Positions 9,384 through 19,000 of a DNA stretch of 64,000 nucleotides are shown here, in pieces. The notes under the pieces were generated by a model. That model ran no database searches and was not told where the DNA came from. It saw nothing but the letters and a program-made list of their open reading frames with translations. The stretch comes from Gallionella sp. (GTDB lineage Bacteria; Pseudomonadota; Gammaproteobacteria; Burkholderiales; Gallionellaceae). The stretch is from positions 1-64,000 of the forward strand of contig JAHFRA010000005.1 in the NCBI GenBank assembly GCA_023259035.1, in the 5' to 3' direction. The position numbers and the translations under genes were made by a program. How positions within the stretch are numbered: position 1 is the stretch's first letter; each line of letters begins with the position of its first letter.

Positions 9384-10586
9384 ATGGCTCTGTATTCCTA
9401 CCGTGCGATTGACAATCAAGGCAAGTCCAGCAAAGGCATGCAAGACGCGGCCAATGTCGTTGATCTGGAAATGCGCTTGAAGCGCGGCGGCCTGGATTTA
9501 ATCGAGGCCAAGGTAGACAGCGGAACGACGGGTATAAGGCGCAACAAAGTCAAACGCACCGAATTAATCACCTTTTTCTTTAACCTCGAACAACTCACCC
9601 GTGCCGGCGTGCCCTTGCTGGAAAGCCTCGCCGACTTGCGCGACACAATGAACGACGCACACTTCCGCGAAATTATCGCCAGCCTGGTCGAATCCATTGA
9701 AAATGGAAAAAAACTTTCTCAGGCAATGGCGCAACATCCGGACGCATTCGACAAAATTTTCATCAGCCTCACCCATGCCGGAGAAGAAAGCGGACGTCTG
9801 CCGGAAATATTCCTGCACATCACCGAGTCGCTGAAATGGCAAGATGAAATGACCTCGCAAGCCAAAACCATCATGATCTACCCCGCCTTCGTCGGCTCCA
9901 TCGTAGTGGCGATCACTTTCTTCCTGATGATCTACCTGGTGCCGCAACTGGTCGGCTTCATCAAAGGCATGGGGCAGGAAATCCCGATCCAGACCCGCAT
10001 ATTGCTTGCCACCTCATCATTTTTTGTAAACTATTGGTATGTGCTCATCGCCTTGCCTATTACCCTACCCATCGCCGTCAAGCTGGTCATCACCTCCAGC
10101 CCGGAGATGCGCTTAAAATTCGACCAGTTCAAGCTTGACATGTGGCTGGTCGGCCCCATTCTGCACAAGATCATCCTGGCGCGCTTTGCCAACACCTTCG
10201 CCATCATGTACGGTTCGGGCATCAGCATTCTCGCCTGCATCGCCAATTCGCGCGACATAGTCAACAATCGTGCCGTCGCCAAAAGCCTGGATGATATTAC
10301 TTATGAAATCGAAGCCGGCAAGAATCTTACCGAAAGCTTCAAGCACACCGGCATGTTCCCGCCGTTGGTGATACGCATGCTCAAGGTAGGCGAAGCCACC
10401 GGCTCACTGGACAAGGCGCTGCTCAATGTCAGCTATTTTTATGATCGCGATGTAAAGGAATCCATCAAGAAAGTACAAGTCATGATCGAACCTACCATGA
10501 CTGTTGTTCTTGGCGCATTGCTGGGCTGGGTAATGTTATCGGTGCTTTCGCCAATCTACGATATTATCGGCAAGGTGAAATTCTGA
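9384..10586 (+). CDS. mshG: MshG-type inner-membrane platform protein (GspF/PilC family)
   Basis: Polytopic inner-membrane protein of 400 residues that links the extension ATPase to the growing pilus. Two T2SS-F domains are visible. The first begins around FFFNLEQLTRAGVPLLESLADL, the second around RFANTFAIMYGSGISILACIANSRDI. Hydrophobic segments lie near residues 168-192, 212-235 and at the C-terminus (VVLGALLGWVMLSVLSPIY). The length is typical of the family. The last codons, GKVKF-stop, are duplicated 134 bases further on, immediately before the next gene. Confidence 0.93.
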   Translation: MALYSYRAIDNQGKSSKGMQDAANVVDLEMRLKRGGLDLIEAKVDSGTTGIRRNKVKRTELITFFFNLEQLTRAGVPLLESLADLRDTMNDAHFREIIASLVESIENGKKLSQAMAQHPDAFDKIFISLTHAGEESGRLPEIFLHITESLKWQDEMTSQAKTIMIYPAFVGSIVVAITFFLMIYLVPQLVGFIKGMGQEIPIQTRILLATSSFFVNYWYVLIALPITLPIAVKLVITSSPEMRLKFDQFKLDMWLVGPILHKIILARFANTFAIMYGSGISILACIANSRDIVNNRAVAKSLDDITYEIEAGKNLTESFKHTGMFPPLVIRMLKVGEATGSLDKALLNVSYFYDRDVKESIKKVQVMIEPTMTVVLGALLGWVMLSVLSPIYDIIGKVKF

Positions 10587-10722
10587 TGAATCCGAATATT
10601 CCATTAGAGGTAAAACACCTGCGCAGAAGCGGGTCAGACCCGCGAATGAACAAGAGCAATCGCACGCATGGTGCGCCCCTGCGATTCGCGAATAACCTAA
10701 TGGGCAAGGTGAAGTTTTAATG
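10569..10722 (+). repeat. Duplicated mshG 3' end flanking a palindrome-rich 110-bp segment
   Basis: GGCAAGGTGAAATTCTGATG (from 10569) is repeated with few changes as GGCAAGGTGAAGTTTTAATG (10703-10722). The copy provides the ribosome binding site and start codon of the next gene. Between the copies are several perfect inverted repeats: GCGGGTC-A-GACCCGC (10629-10643), CGCAC/GTGCG (10661-10675), AATCGCA/TGCGATT and CGCGAAT/ATTCGCG (10641-10690). It looks like a small repeat element inserted with duplication of the junction. Confidence 0.6.
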
Positions 10723-12213
10723 GAACATCCTTTGCTACTATTTCTGAGCGTCGGCCGTCTGCATGCGCAAGTCATGAGCGGGGGCAAAATCGCCTCGCAA
10801 AACGAGTTCACCGACTCGCCGGATGGTCTGCATAATTTTGCGGCCTTTTTGCAAGCGTCCAAGCACCCAACCTATTTGCTGGTTGATCTGATTGAAGAAG
10901 ATTTTCGTCAAGAAACCGTTCCACACTTGATCGGCGGCAACCGCACCGCGCTATTGCAACGCAAATTCGATCAATTTTATCGCGGCACCCCTTTCCACCA
11001 GGCCACACTGTTGCAGCGACAGAAAACCGGGCGGCGCGACGATGACATGGTGTTTTCGGCGCTGACCAACCCATCGCTCATCACACCATGGTTGGATATC
11101 ATGTTGGCGCAACAAACTCCGCTCGCCGGAATTTATTCGGTGCCGCAAATCAGTGCACCGCTAGTCAAAGATCATCCCTCGAACCACCTGTTGCTGATTT
11201 CCTGGGAAAAATATTCCGGACTACGTCAAACCTATTTCAGCAACCATCACTTGCAAATTTCCCGTTTGACACCCCTTCACGACAATCTGACCTTCCAGGA
11301 TGCCGTAGTAAAAGAGCTTTCCCGCACTTACCAATATTTGAAAAGCCTGAGCCTGCTTCCGTCCGGACAAACACTCGATGTGCGCATTCTGGGCAACAGC
11401 CATGAGCTTATTGAACTGCAAACAGAGCTGCCGAGAAGCGCGGACATGCACTACGACTTCGTCGACCTTGCCGATATAGCCAGACAACTCAAGATTGACG
11501 ACCGCTTCACCGATTCGGATGCCAGCCAAATCTTCTTGCGCCAACTGGCGGCCAAGCCGCCTGCGATTCATTATGCAAGCTCTGAACACACCCGTTACTT
11601 CACTCTTTGGCAGCTGCGTCGCGCACTCAACTGGATCGGCAGCGCGTTACTGCTCGGCTGTCTATTGTGGAGTGCCGCCGGTGCCTGGCAAAGCAATGAC
11701 GATGCGAGTGAAGCCAAGTATCTAAAAACTCAAGCTCAACGCATCCTGAACGAAGCGCAGAAAATCACACTCACTTTCCCCAACACCTACGCCCCTGCGA
11801 CGGATATGAAGGTCGGGGTATCCGTGATACGCAAGCTTGCCCAATATGGACATACCCCAAGTTACGTTTTGCGTCCGATAAGCGCGGTACTCGACCGTCA
11901 TCCGCAAATTGAACTTGACGACATTTCCTGGCAAATGAGCGCAACCGAACCGGTGGCACCCAACACGCAGGCCGATGTTCCGGCTCAAGTTATCACCCTC
12001 AAGGGTCACTTGACCGGTTTCGCAAACGACTACCGTGCCGCACTCGGTTATCTGGAGGCATTCCAGCGCGAGCTGGCTGCACAGGGCTATCAGGTAACCG
12101 CACTGTCCAAACCTCTCGATGTCAGTCCTAGCGGCAGCATTGCCGACCAACGCAATGCGGACCTGAAAACACTCGACTTTTCTCTGAAAACTTCCCTCAG
12201 GCCGCCGACATGA
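10720..12213 (+). CDS. PilM/PilN-like (MshI-like) pilus inner-membrane assembly protein
   Basis: I do not find a clear textbook domain, but position and topology fit the MshI (PilM plus PilN) slot. The protein has 497 residues. About 300 cytoplasmic residues look actin-like in general layout, one membrane span lies at about 302-322 (LNWIGSALLLGCLLWSAAGAW), and about 170 periplasmic residues with a coiled-coil start follow. The next gene overlaps by ATGA and looks like PilO/MshJ, as expected for PilN-PilO neighbours. Such proteins form the alignment complex between the platform and the secretin. Confidence 0.6.
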   Translation: MEHPLLLFLSVGRLHAQVMSGGKIASQNEFTDSPDGLHNFAAFLQASKHPTYLLVDLIEEDFRQETVPHLIGGNRTALLQRKFDQFYRGTPFHQATLLQRQKTGRRDDDMVFSALTNPSLITPWLDIMLAQQTPLAGIYSVPQISAPLVKDHPSNHLLLISWEKYSGLRQTYFSNHHLQISRLTPLHDNLTFQDAVVKELSRTYQYLKSLSLLPSGQTLDVRILGNSHELIELQTELPRSADMHYDFVDLADIARQLKIDDRFTDSDASQIFLRQLAAKPPAIHYASSEHTRYFTLWQLRRALNWIGSALLLGCLLWSAAGAWQSNDDASEAKYLKTQAQRILNEAQKITLTFPNTYAPATDMKVGVSVIRKLAQYGHTPSYVLRPISAVLDRHPQIELDDISWQMSATEPVAPNTQADVPAQVITLKGHLTGFANDYRAALGYLEAFQRELAAQGYQVTALSKPLDVSPSGSIADQRNADLKTLDFSLKTSLRPPT

Positions 12214-12824
12214 AGCTCTCCAAATCCGACTTCCTGCTGATGCGCTGGAGTGTTCTGGCGATTTGCGCATCACTCATCATCAGTGCAATTGTTTTGTACA
12301 GTAGCGGCAGCTACGCGGAAAAATCACTGAGGGAACGGCATAATGCGCAAAGCATGCTTAATGATGCCCGTGCTCGCATGACAACAGCGCATCAAGACCA
12401 GGAAAATATGTCAATTTATGCTGACAATTATGGTGCGCTGATTGCAAACAAAATCATCGGCGACGACCAGCGCCTCGACTGGATAGAAGGCATGGAGAAA
12501 ATTCGCCAAAAAAACCTGGTCACAGATTTTCGCTATACCATCGCACCGCAAAAAGTTTACGCGCCAAAACCACCGATTGACAGCGGCAATTTCGACATCC
12601 GCTACAGCGAGATGAAACTGCAATTCGATCTGCTGCACGAAGCGCAGTTGCTTAATTTTTTCGACGCACTGCGCGCCGACATCAAGGGCTGGTACCAACT
12701 GGAAGGCTGCTCGCTGCAACGCGTCGGCGCAACCAGTGTTAATGAACAGGCCACCAAAACTCGTCTCAAGGCAGAATGCAGCGGTGGTTGGATGACGCTT
12801 AAAAGCCGGAATGCACCCAAATGA
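12210..12824 (+). CDS. PilO/MshJ-like pilus alignment protein
   Basis: Small bitopic membrane protein of 204 residues. It has a short cytoplasmic N-terminus, one span at about 13-32 (SVLAICASLIISAIVLYSS), a helical coiled-coil region, and a C-terminal ferredoxin-like part ending in conserved-looking cysteines (EGCSLQRVG, AECSGGWM). The start overlaps the previous stop by four bases (ATGA), so translation is probably coupled. Sequence similarity to PilO is not obvious by eye. The call rests on size, topology and gene order. Confidence 0.6.
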   Translation: MKLSKSDFLLMRWSVLAICASLIISAIVLYSSGSYAEKSLRERHNAQSMLNDARARMTTAHQDQENMSIYADNYGALIANKIIGDDQRLDWIEGMEKIRQKNLVTDFRYTIAPQKVYAPKPPIDSGNFDIRYSEMKLQFDLLHEAQLLNFFDALRADIKGWYQLEGCSLQRVGATSVNEQATKTRLKAECSGGWMTLKSRNAPK

Positions 12825-13297
12825 AAATGCATCTCAAAAGAGGCTTGAATACGCTTCCCGCAAGGCGCGCCGTGCGGGTGCCCGGACAAAAGCTCCTCGT
12901 ACCCCGGCCTTTCAAGATTGGTTTGATTGCATATGTCTTAATAGCTGCGCCGCTCACTTGCGCAGAAGAACTGGGCCGGGTATTTTTTACCCCAGAACAG
13001 CGTGCGCAACTCGAAAACAACAACCTGCGTGAAAATGCTGCGGTTGGCAGTGCCCGCGTTCTAACCGTCAACGGCATTGTGCAAAAACGTGGCGGGGAGC
13101 GCACCGTATGGATTAATGGGGTGCCCCAACTGGCGGGCAAAAGCGACGAGCGTGCACCGGAAAGCTTGCCGGTCGCCGTCCCCGGACAATCCAAGCCGGT
13201 AAAAGTAAAAGTCGGGGAAAAACTTATATTGGATCAACCCGCACAACCAAACCCGCCTGCGTCAGCGCCACAAAAACAATCCGTATCTGATGATTAA
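12821..13297 (+). CDS. MshK/PilP-like periplasmic protein with a repeat-derived leader
   Basis: Small secreted protein of 158 residues with a hydrophobic export signal at about 32-48 (IGLIAYVLIAAPLTCA). A short mature domain holds LTVNGIVQKRGGERTVWINGVPQ, the style of inner-membrane GspC/PilP/MshK adaptors that reach the secretin, and a Pro-rich tail follows. The signal peptide is preceded by about 30 basic residues (LPARRAVRVPGQK). They are encoded by a near-perfect palindrome at 12857-12878 and look like an in-frame insertion. The start overlaps the previous stop (ATGA). Confidence 0.55.
   Translation: MKMHLKRGLNTLPARRAVRVPGQKLLVPRPFKIGLIAYVLIAAPLTCAEELGRVFFTPEQRAQLENNNLRENAAVGSARVLTVNGIVQKRGGERTVWINGVPQLAGKSDERAPESLPVAVPGQSKPVKVKVGEKLILDQPAQPNPPASAPQKQSVSDD
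12857..12878 (+). repeat. Palindrome inside the mshK-like leader
   Basis: CCCGC-AA-GGCGCGCC-GT-GCGGG reads as a 22-bp palindrome with one mismatched pair on each side of the central 8-bp palindrome. It lies in frame within the gene, upstream of the hydrophobic signal core. Confidence 0.75.
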
Positions 13298-13300
13298 GCC

Positions 13301-15115
13301 ATGCCGCGCTCTCGTCATGCCAGCAACTCTCCCCCCTGTCAAAACGGGCAGCGCGGCGCGGCGCTGATGGTGACGCTAGTGATCATGGTGATAGGCGCTG
13401 CGGCATTTCTGGTAAGTTCGCTCAGCCGCTCGGCGTTGCGAATCGAACAGAACTTGAACAGCAGCCAGATTCTGGCTCAGGCAAAAGAAGAAGTAATGGG
13501 AAAGATTATGAGTGCTACAGGAGGGCAAATCCCCGGCAACTTGTTCCGGCCTGATGCTTTCGCCAGCACCGAATCCCCCTACAACTACGATGGCGCTGCA
13601 GATAGCGGCTGCTTTGATGCCAGCAAGCCAGGCAGCACTCCTATTCCCGGCTTACCTCTGATTAGCAGCGGTATTAACATGCGCTGTCTGGGACGGCTGC
13701 CGTGGAAAGATTATGGCATGTCCATCAGCTCACCTTCGGAGAACGATCCACCCGGTACCATGCCATGGTACGCAGTTTCCGCAAATCTGGTCGATCCGGC
13801 CAATGTCATTTTCAATTCCGATTTGCTGAATGCCAGCCCCGTCCATCCTTGGCTCACAGTACGCGACATGAATGGCAACGTGCTCAGCAACCGTGTCGCT
13901 ATCGTCGTCATCGCACCGGGGCCTGTGCTACCCGGACAGAGTCGTCCAACCTCGCCCCTCGGTGGTCCGAACCAGTATCTCGACAGCATCACGGTACCGG
14001 CTGGCTGCACCGCTCCTTGCGTTCCGGGAACTTATAAAAACTACGATCTGGACGATGATTTCATCATGGGCGATGAGCGTCGTTGGATTCCTGACCCAAA
14101 CAATCCTGCCCGGCAAATTGAAGATAGCAGCTACCAGTACAACGACAAATTGATTTACATCACCATTGACGAACTGATGCCACTCATCGAGAAGCGTATC
14201 GGCAACGAAATCAAAAAAGTTCTCAATACCTACTACTCGGCATGGGGCGCCTTTCCATTTGCCGCACCTTTTGCCAATCCATCCACGTCGAACTTCACGG
14301 GACAAGCCGCGACCTACAATGGTTTACTGCCTGTCGGCAATATCATCACTAGCGTTGCCACACTCTCGTGGGACACCATCACCCCCCCCCATTACTATAT
14401 CAATGGCGTTGATTCTGGCACTTGCTATTACAGTTCCGGCGGTGCCAGCGACTCCCGCTTGAGATGCATCAGCGTCAACACGACCATTCCTGCCGGTCAA
14501 ACGATCACCTTTACTGGAAAACTGAATAACGTTGGCCTTGGATTGTGGCGGCAACACGACATCAGCAACATAAATGAATTCCGAGTAAGAAATTCCGCCG
14601 GGACCAGCGTGCTCGTAACGAGCATGTTTGACAACGTCACTATCGCCAACAGCCTGAATACCGACGGTAGCGCAACCATCACTTTCTCGGCGCGCGGGAA
14701 AGCGGGAGGAACCACGGTGCAACGAATCGAGTTCAGAGATATTCTGAGCTATACCACTTCTACCATACCCAGCTGGTTATTTTCTGCAGTGGCCAGTGGC
14801 GTCACCTGCGTACCCGCCAACGACAACTGCAACAATTGGCATCAGGTTGCGTATTATGCCGTTTCGCAAGATTATGCTCCCGGCGGCAACCATACCTGTA
14901 CAGCACCCTGCCTGACAGTAAATGGGCAGGGTGGCGGCAGCAACAAACAAGCGATGGTCGTCATGACGAGCGGCGCACTCACCGGCCAAACACATCCGTC
15001 AGCCACTCTCGCAAATTATCTTGAGTTGGAAAACGCGACACCGGCGAATTTTATTTATGAAAACAACCCCCGCTCCAGCACCTTCAACGATCAGGTGGTT
15101 ATCGTTGCACCATAA
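13301..15115 (+). CDS. Large PilX/MshP-like pilus-associated protein with C9 tract
   Basis: The N-terminus (GQRGAALMVTLVIMVIGAAAFLVSSLSRSALRIE) has the hydrophobic helix and preceding GAAL typical of PilX-type minor pilins. No full GFxLxE cleavage motif is present. At 604 residues it is three times longer than ordinary minor pilins. The body is rich in Thr, Ser and Asn and has several cysteine pairs (CTAPC, CVPANDNC, CTAPC). No known domain was recognised in it. A run of nine C at 14392-14400 lies within the coding frame and could slip. It is the penultimate gene of the MSHA-type run, starting 4 bases after the preceding stop. Confidence 0.6.
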   Translation: MPRSRHASNSPPCQNGQRGAALMVTLVIMVIGAAAFLVSSLSRSALRIEQNLNSSQILAQAKEEVMGKIMSATGGQIPGNLFRPDAFASTESPYNYDGAADSGCFDASKPGSTPIPGLPLISSGINMRCLGRLPWKDYGMSISSPSENDPPGTMPWYAVSANLVDPANVIFNSDLLNASPVHPWLTVRDMNGNVLSNRVAIVVIAPGPVLPGQSRPTSPLGGPNQYLDSITVPAGCTAPCVPGTYKNYDLDDDFIMGDERRWIPDPNNPARQIEDSSYQYNDKLIYITIDELMPLIEKRIGNEIKKVLNTYYSAWGAFPFAAPFANPSTSNFTGQAATYNGLLPVGNIITSVATLSWDTITPPHYYINGVDSGTCYYSSGGASDSRLRCISVNTTIPAGQTITFTGKLNNVGLGLWRQHDISNINEFRVRNSAGTSVLVTSMFDNVTIANSLNTDGSATITFSARGKAGGTTVQRIEFRDILSYTTSTIPSWLFSAVASGVTCVPANDNCNNWHQVAYYAVSQDYAPGGNHTCTAPCLTVNGQGGGSNKQAMVVMTSGALTGQTHPSATLANYLELENATPANFIYENNPRSSTFNDQVVIVAP

Positions 15116-15129
15116 ATGAACAATCAACA

Positions 15130-15855
15130 ATGAGACTTGACACATACAGCAAATCCGGCGGATTCTCACTGGTCGAAATGGCTATCGTACTGGTGATCGT
15201 AGGCGTGCTGCTCGGCGGATTGCTACCCACAATATCGAGCCAGATCGAGCAACAGCGCAGGAATGAAACACGCAAATATATTAATGAAGTGCGCGACGCG
15301 ATGCTCGGCTATTCCGCGGCCAACGGCAGCCTTCCTTGCCCGGATATCACTAATGACGGACTCGCGGATATCGCTTCCGCAGTCACCACTGACAATATTC
15401 CCATCACGGGCCAAAGCACCAAGAAATATTCTTGCAGCGCGACGGTAGGCACGGTTCCGTACAACACACTTGGAGTGACCCCCAACGATAGTTATAACAG
15501 CGCGTTGATCTACGCGGTAACTCCGGTATTTGGCGAACGCAATGAAGTCTATAGCGCGACCGGCGGAGGGGGGACGCTATTATCCAGCAGCTTCTTTAAC
15601 CTGAGCTCCACCGGAACGTTGCGCATCTGCACCTCAGCGGCTTGTTCAACCAACCTCACGTCCACGGCCGCGGCCGTGATTGTTTCGCGCGGCGCAAATT
15701 GGGCGCTCACCCCATCAACCGACGAAGCGGAGAATACCGACAACGACACCGATTTCGTCAGCCATGACTTCACGCCGACTTTTGATGACATCGTGATCTG
15801 GCTATCGCCCAACACTTTATTCAACCGCATGGTCGCGGCCGGCAAGCTGCCGTAG
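15130..15855 (+). CDS. Prepilin-like protein with GFSLVEMAIVL motif
   Basis: A type IV prepilin/pseudopilin of 241 residues. The 11-residue leader ends in glycine (SGG) followed by FSLVEMAIVLVIVGVLLGGLLP: Phe at +1, Glu at +5 and the hydrophobic spine helix. Prepilin peptidase should therefore cleave and methylate it. The globular part carries two cysteine pairs. It is the last gene of the MSHA-type run and ends 80 bases before a strong hairpin terminator. It could be a minor pilin (MshO/MshD-like), but the exact counterpart is not clear. Confidence 0.8.
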   Translation: MRLDTYSKSGGFSLVEMAIVLVIVGVLLGGLLPTISSQIEQQRRNETRKYINEVRDAMLGYSAANGSLPCPDITNDGLADIASAVTTDNIPITGQSTKKYSCSATVGTVPYNTLGVTPNDSYNSALIYAVTPVFGERNEVYSATGGGGTLLSSSFFNLSSTGTLRICTSAACSTNLTSTAAAVIVSRGANWALTPSTDEAENTDNDTDFVSHDFTPTFDDIVIWLSPNTLFNRMVAAGKLP

Positions 15856-15928
15856 GCGTCCGATTTAGCCAATCCGTTTTCTGATGAGTTAATGGATTGG
15901 CCGAAGTTGCGGCTATGGCAGAAAAACA

Positions 15929-15950
15929 AAAGCGGCCCTAAGGCCGCTTT
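15929..15950. terminator. Bidirectional hairpin terminator between convergent pilus operons
   Basis: AAAGCGGCC-CTAA-GGCCGCTTT is a perfect 9-bp stem with a 4-base loop. A-rich on one side and T-rich on the other, it can serve both the plus-strand MSHA-type operon ending at 15855 and the minus-strand pilY1 operon ending at 16029. Confidence 0.85.
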
Positions 15951-16028
15951 CGTATTCTGGCGTGTGGCATTTGTTACAACATTTACGCACGCCATATCAA
16001 CGGTACCAATAGCGTTCCCTGCAATAGT

Positions 16029-19000
16029 TTATTGCGTCTGCAGCTCTCGCCATGAAGTTCGTCTTGTTGTCCCGGTACCTTTAACATCCGGAGTAACGGG
16101 AGTCTTATTGCCACCGGCATCTGTTACCCACGCCTTGAGCTGTCCGCTGGGCAATCTGCCGACGACGATACCCACCGTGATATTCGTCAGTTTTCGTGCC
16201 ACAACATTATCAATTGCCGTGTCAACATTTTGCCCATTCAGGAAATTGAAGCTGTACAACCAGCTCGATCCGCCTATGGTACAGGCGCTCGCTTCCGGCA
16301 CGTTCGTTACCACGATCAGGGTGCCCGATACCAACTGGGGATCAAGATTCACCCGTTCCCCCGGTGAAACGGATGGAGAGATCGGCAGATCCGTTGCAGA
16401 ATCACTCACCAGAAAATCTGCATACCAGCCTGAATTGGTGGCCCAGCTGACCGCATATTTGCTGGTCGTGCGCGTAGTTCCCGTCGGCTGGTAGATATAC
16501 TCATGCACAAACTTATCAGTGAGCCCGGCATGGTAAGTTCGCGGATCTACGTAACAACCCGCAGCAGGGCAGGTTGTGGCCAAGTTGTCCTTGATTCCAT
16601 AAATCGACTGAACTTGCACGCCAACCGGAGCAGACAAATCAGTCGTGCCAAGATAGCGCCCCGTGGCCACATACACCCCCGGATTGCCCGTCCCGCCCAG
16701 GGAATTTGCGACGTTGCCCAACGGGTCTCCGAGTTCCGGGCGCGTGGTCACCGACTGGGCGACGCCTGAACCATCTCTCAAGGAAGCCAGCTTGGTTACG
16801 GTAGGCGCACCTGCCGCTCCCGCTGCCCCGAAATCGAAACGCCATACATCCCCGTTCAAATCGCCGCCGTAAACGAACCGGGCTATATAGTTTGTGCTTA
16901 TATTATCAATCCACGGGCTGAGTTTTGACAGGCCGCTGGGCGGGTTGGTTGCTGCCCCTGTGGTTGTTTTATCCAGCACCACACCAGTCACCGCATCCAA
17001 CACGAACAGCGTGCCCTGCCCGGTACCGCCGTTGTTGTAGCCTGACGACACTAACACGACCCATTGATTATCGGTGCTGCGTTTGGTAATCACCGGATTG
17101 CCGTAACTGTAGCCCATATCGGCGTCAGAAATGGCACATAGTGCGCTGCTCGAACAGATCTCCCACAACGCGATCGGGTTAGCCGGGTCGGTCACGTCCA
17201 GAGCATAAAACCCCTTGCCGCCAAGCCCCAATCCGCCTACCAGTATCGTGTGCCATCCGGCAAGCAGGCCGTTCGTATCCGCTGCCACATAAATATCCAT
17301 CGTCTCGGGTGATCCATCCACATAATACTGGTGCAGCGTGGCGTAACTCGATTCCGCCAGCTTATAGAGATTGGGCATCACGATCTTGGGCACATACGCC
17401 CACATTTCAGCACCGGTATCAGAATTGAAGGCATGCAACATGCCGTCATTTGAACCCATGTACAGCACGCCCTGGCGTGGTAGTGCGGTTTGTGTGGCTT
17501 TGAATGAGAGATATCCGGCATCATTGAAGCTGAATTGCGGAAATTTCACATAAGCCGGCTTGGCATTGACCGTATCCCCCAGAAAGTGGTCGCGGGCACG
17601 GAACACAGTCCCCTCCAAGGTATGATTGCCGCGCAAGTAATGCACCAGATTCAAGCCGCTATTGCCGCTGGCGATGTCTCCCGCACTCATTGATCCGCTG
17701 CACTGCGTCAACAGGGTAGGCGTGCATTTATTGTCGAAATAGGCTTGTTCACCGGCGGTCAGGCTGCCATAAGTGAAATTCTTGAGGTGGTTTCCCAATG
17801 CGTTTGCATCATCGAACGTGTAAATATTGCGTGATGCTATCGACACCGACGTATCCGCATGAATCACGGTATCCAGCTGGGTCTGGGCAGACCAAAGGAT
17901 AGCGGGTTCCACTTCGCCTGTAGACGCATTGATCAACTGCGCCGTCACCTCGCCATCCCACTTCGTGGTGCGATAAGTCGAGCTGAAGATGGAGCGGTCT
18001 GTCTGTGTGATATTCGGGCTGCTGGTGGCGGATGCCGCTGCCGCTGCCTGTTGCACATTGATCCCCGACAAGGCACTGGACAACCCGGCCGACAACGAGG
18101 CCGGGTCGCGCGCGTTGTAGTATTTGCCGCGCCCGTTGACGGCAGCATGCCACAAATCATCCAACGCGGTCTGCGAGTCATGCACCGGCAATGGCCAGTT
18201 GCAGACGCCCGCGCCCGAGAATGCACAACCCGTTGCAGAGGTTTTTATTTTCGAGAAATCTCCCGTCGTGGCCGTCGCATAATCCGACTGATAAGTCATC
18301 AACCCATCCGCCAACCCCAACGAAAAAGTTGTCATGTGCTGCTCGCCGTGCAATCCCGCTGCGGTGTCGGCGGCAGTCATCGGCACGAGGTTGTTGCAAA
18401 CATCGCCGCCCGGAGCCCCGCCGACCGAAGCACCGGTGCAATTGCCCAGCGCACTGGTGCGCAAATCCGTTTTGTAGTAATACATCGCCACATCTGCCAA
18501 AGTGTTCGACGACGCAACTAAAGTACCCGATGCATTGGGAACCAGTCCGCCGTCATAGGCTCCGTCAGCGCGTTTCGACGCACCCAGATCGACGTTGTCG
18601 TAATTGCGCATGATGGTCGTCCCATCCATCTCCTTCACATTATCATCAGTACCGTTCCAATAGCCGTCCGTGGTGATCAGTTCGAAATTTTGCTGGCACG
18701 CATATTCCATCGGGTCACCGGTCAACACCCCGGGTTGTTTGCCGGCAAAATAGCGCCCCGCATGCGCCATCGCTTCGCGTAGCGGCGTGCTGCTTCCCGG
18801 ATTGACCGCATATAACTTGGCATACCAGTTGGTCTTTTGATAATAACCGGTCGACGCATCATCGTAGAACACATTGACCGGCAAATACTTGGTCGAACTC
18901 TCATTGATGGTGACAAATCCGACGCGGTAACGGTTACCCAGCGCCGAGAACGCGCGTCCCGCCGATGACTTCATCATCTGCATCCGCGTGTGGTAGTAGG

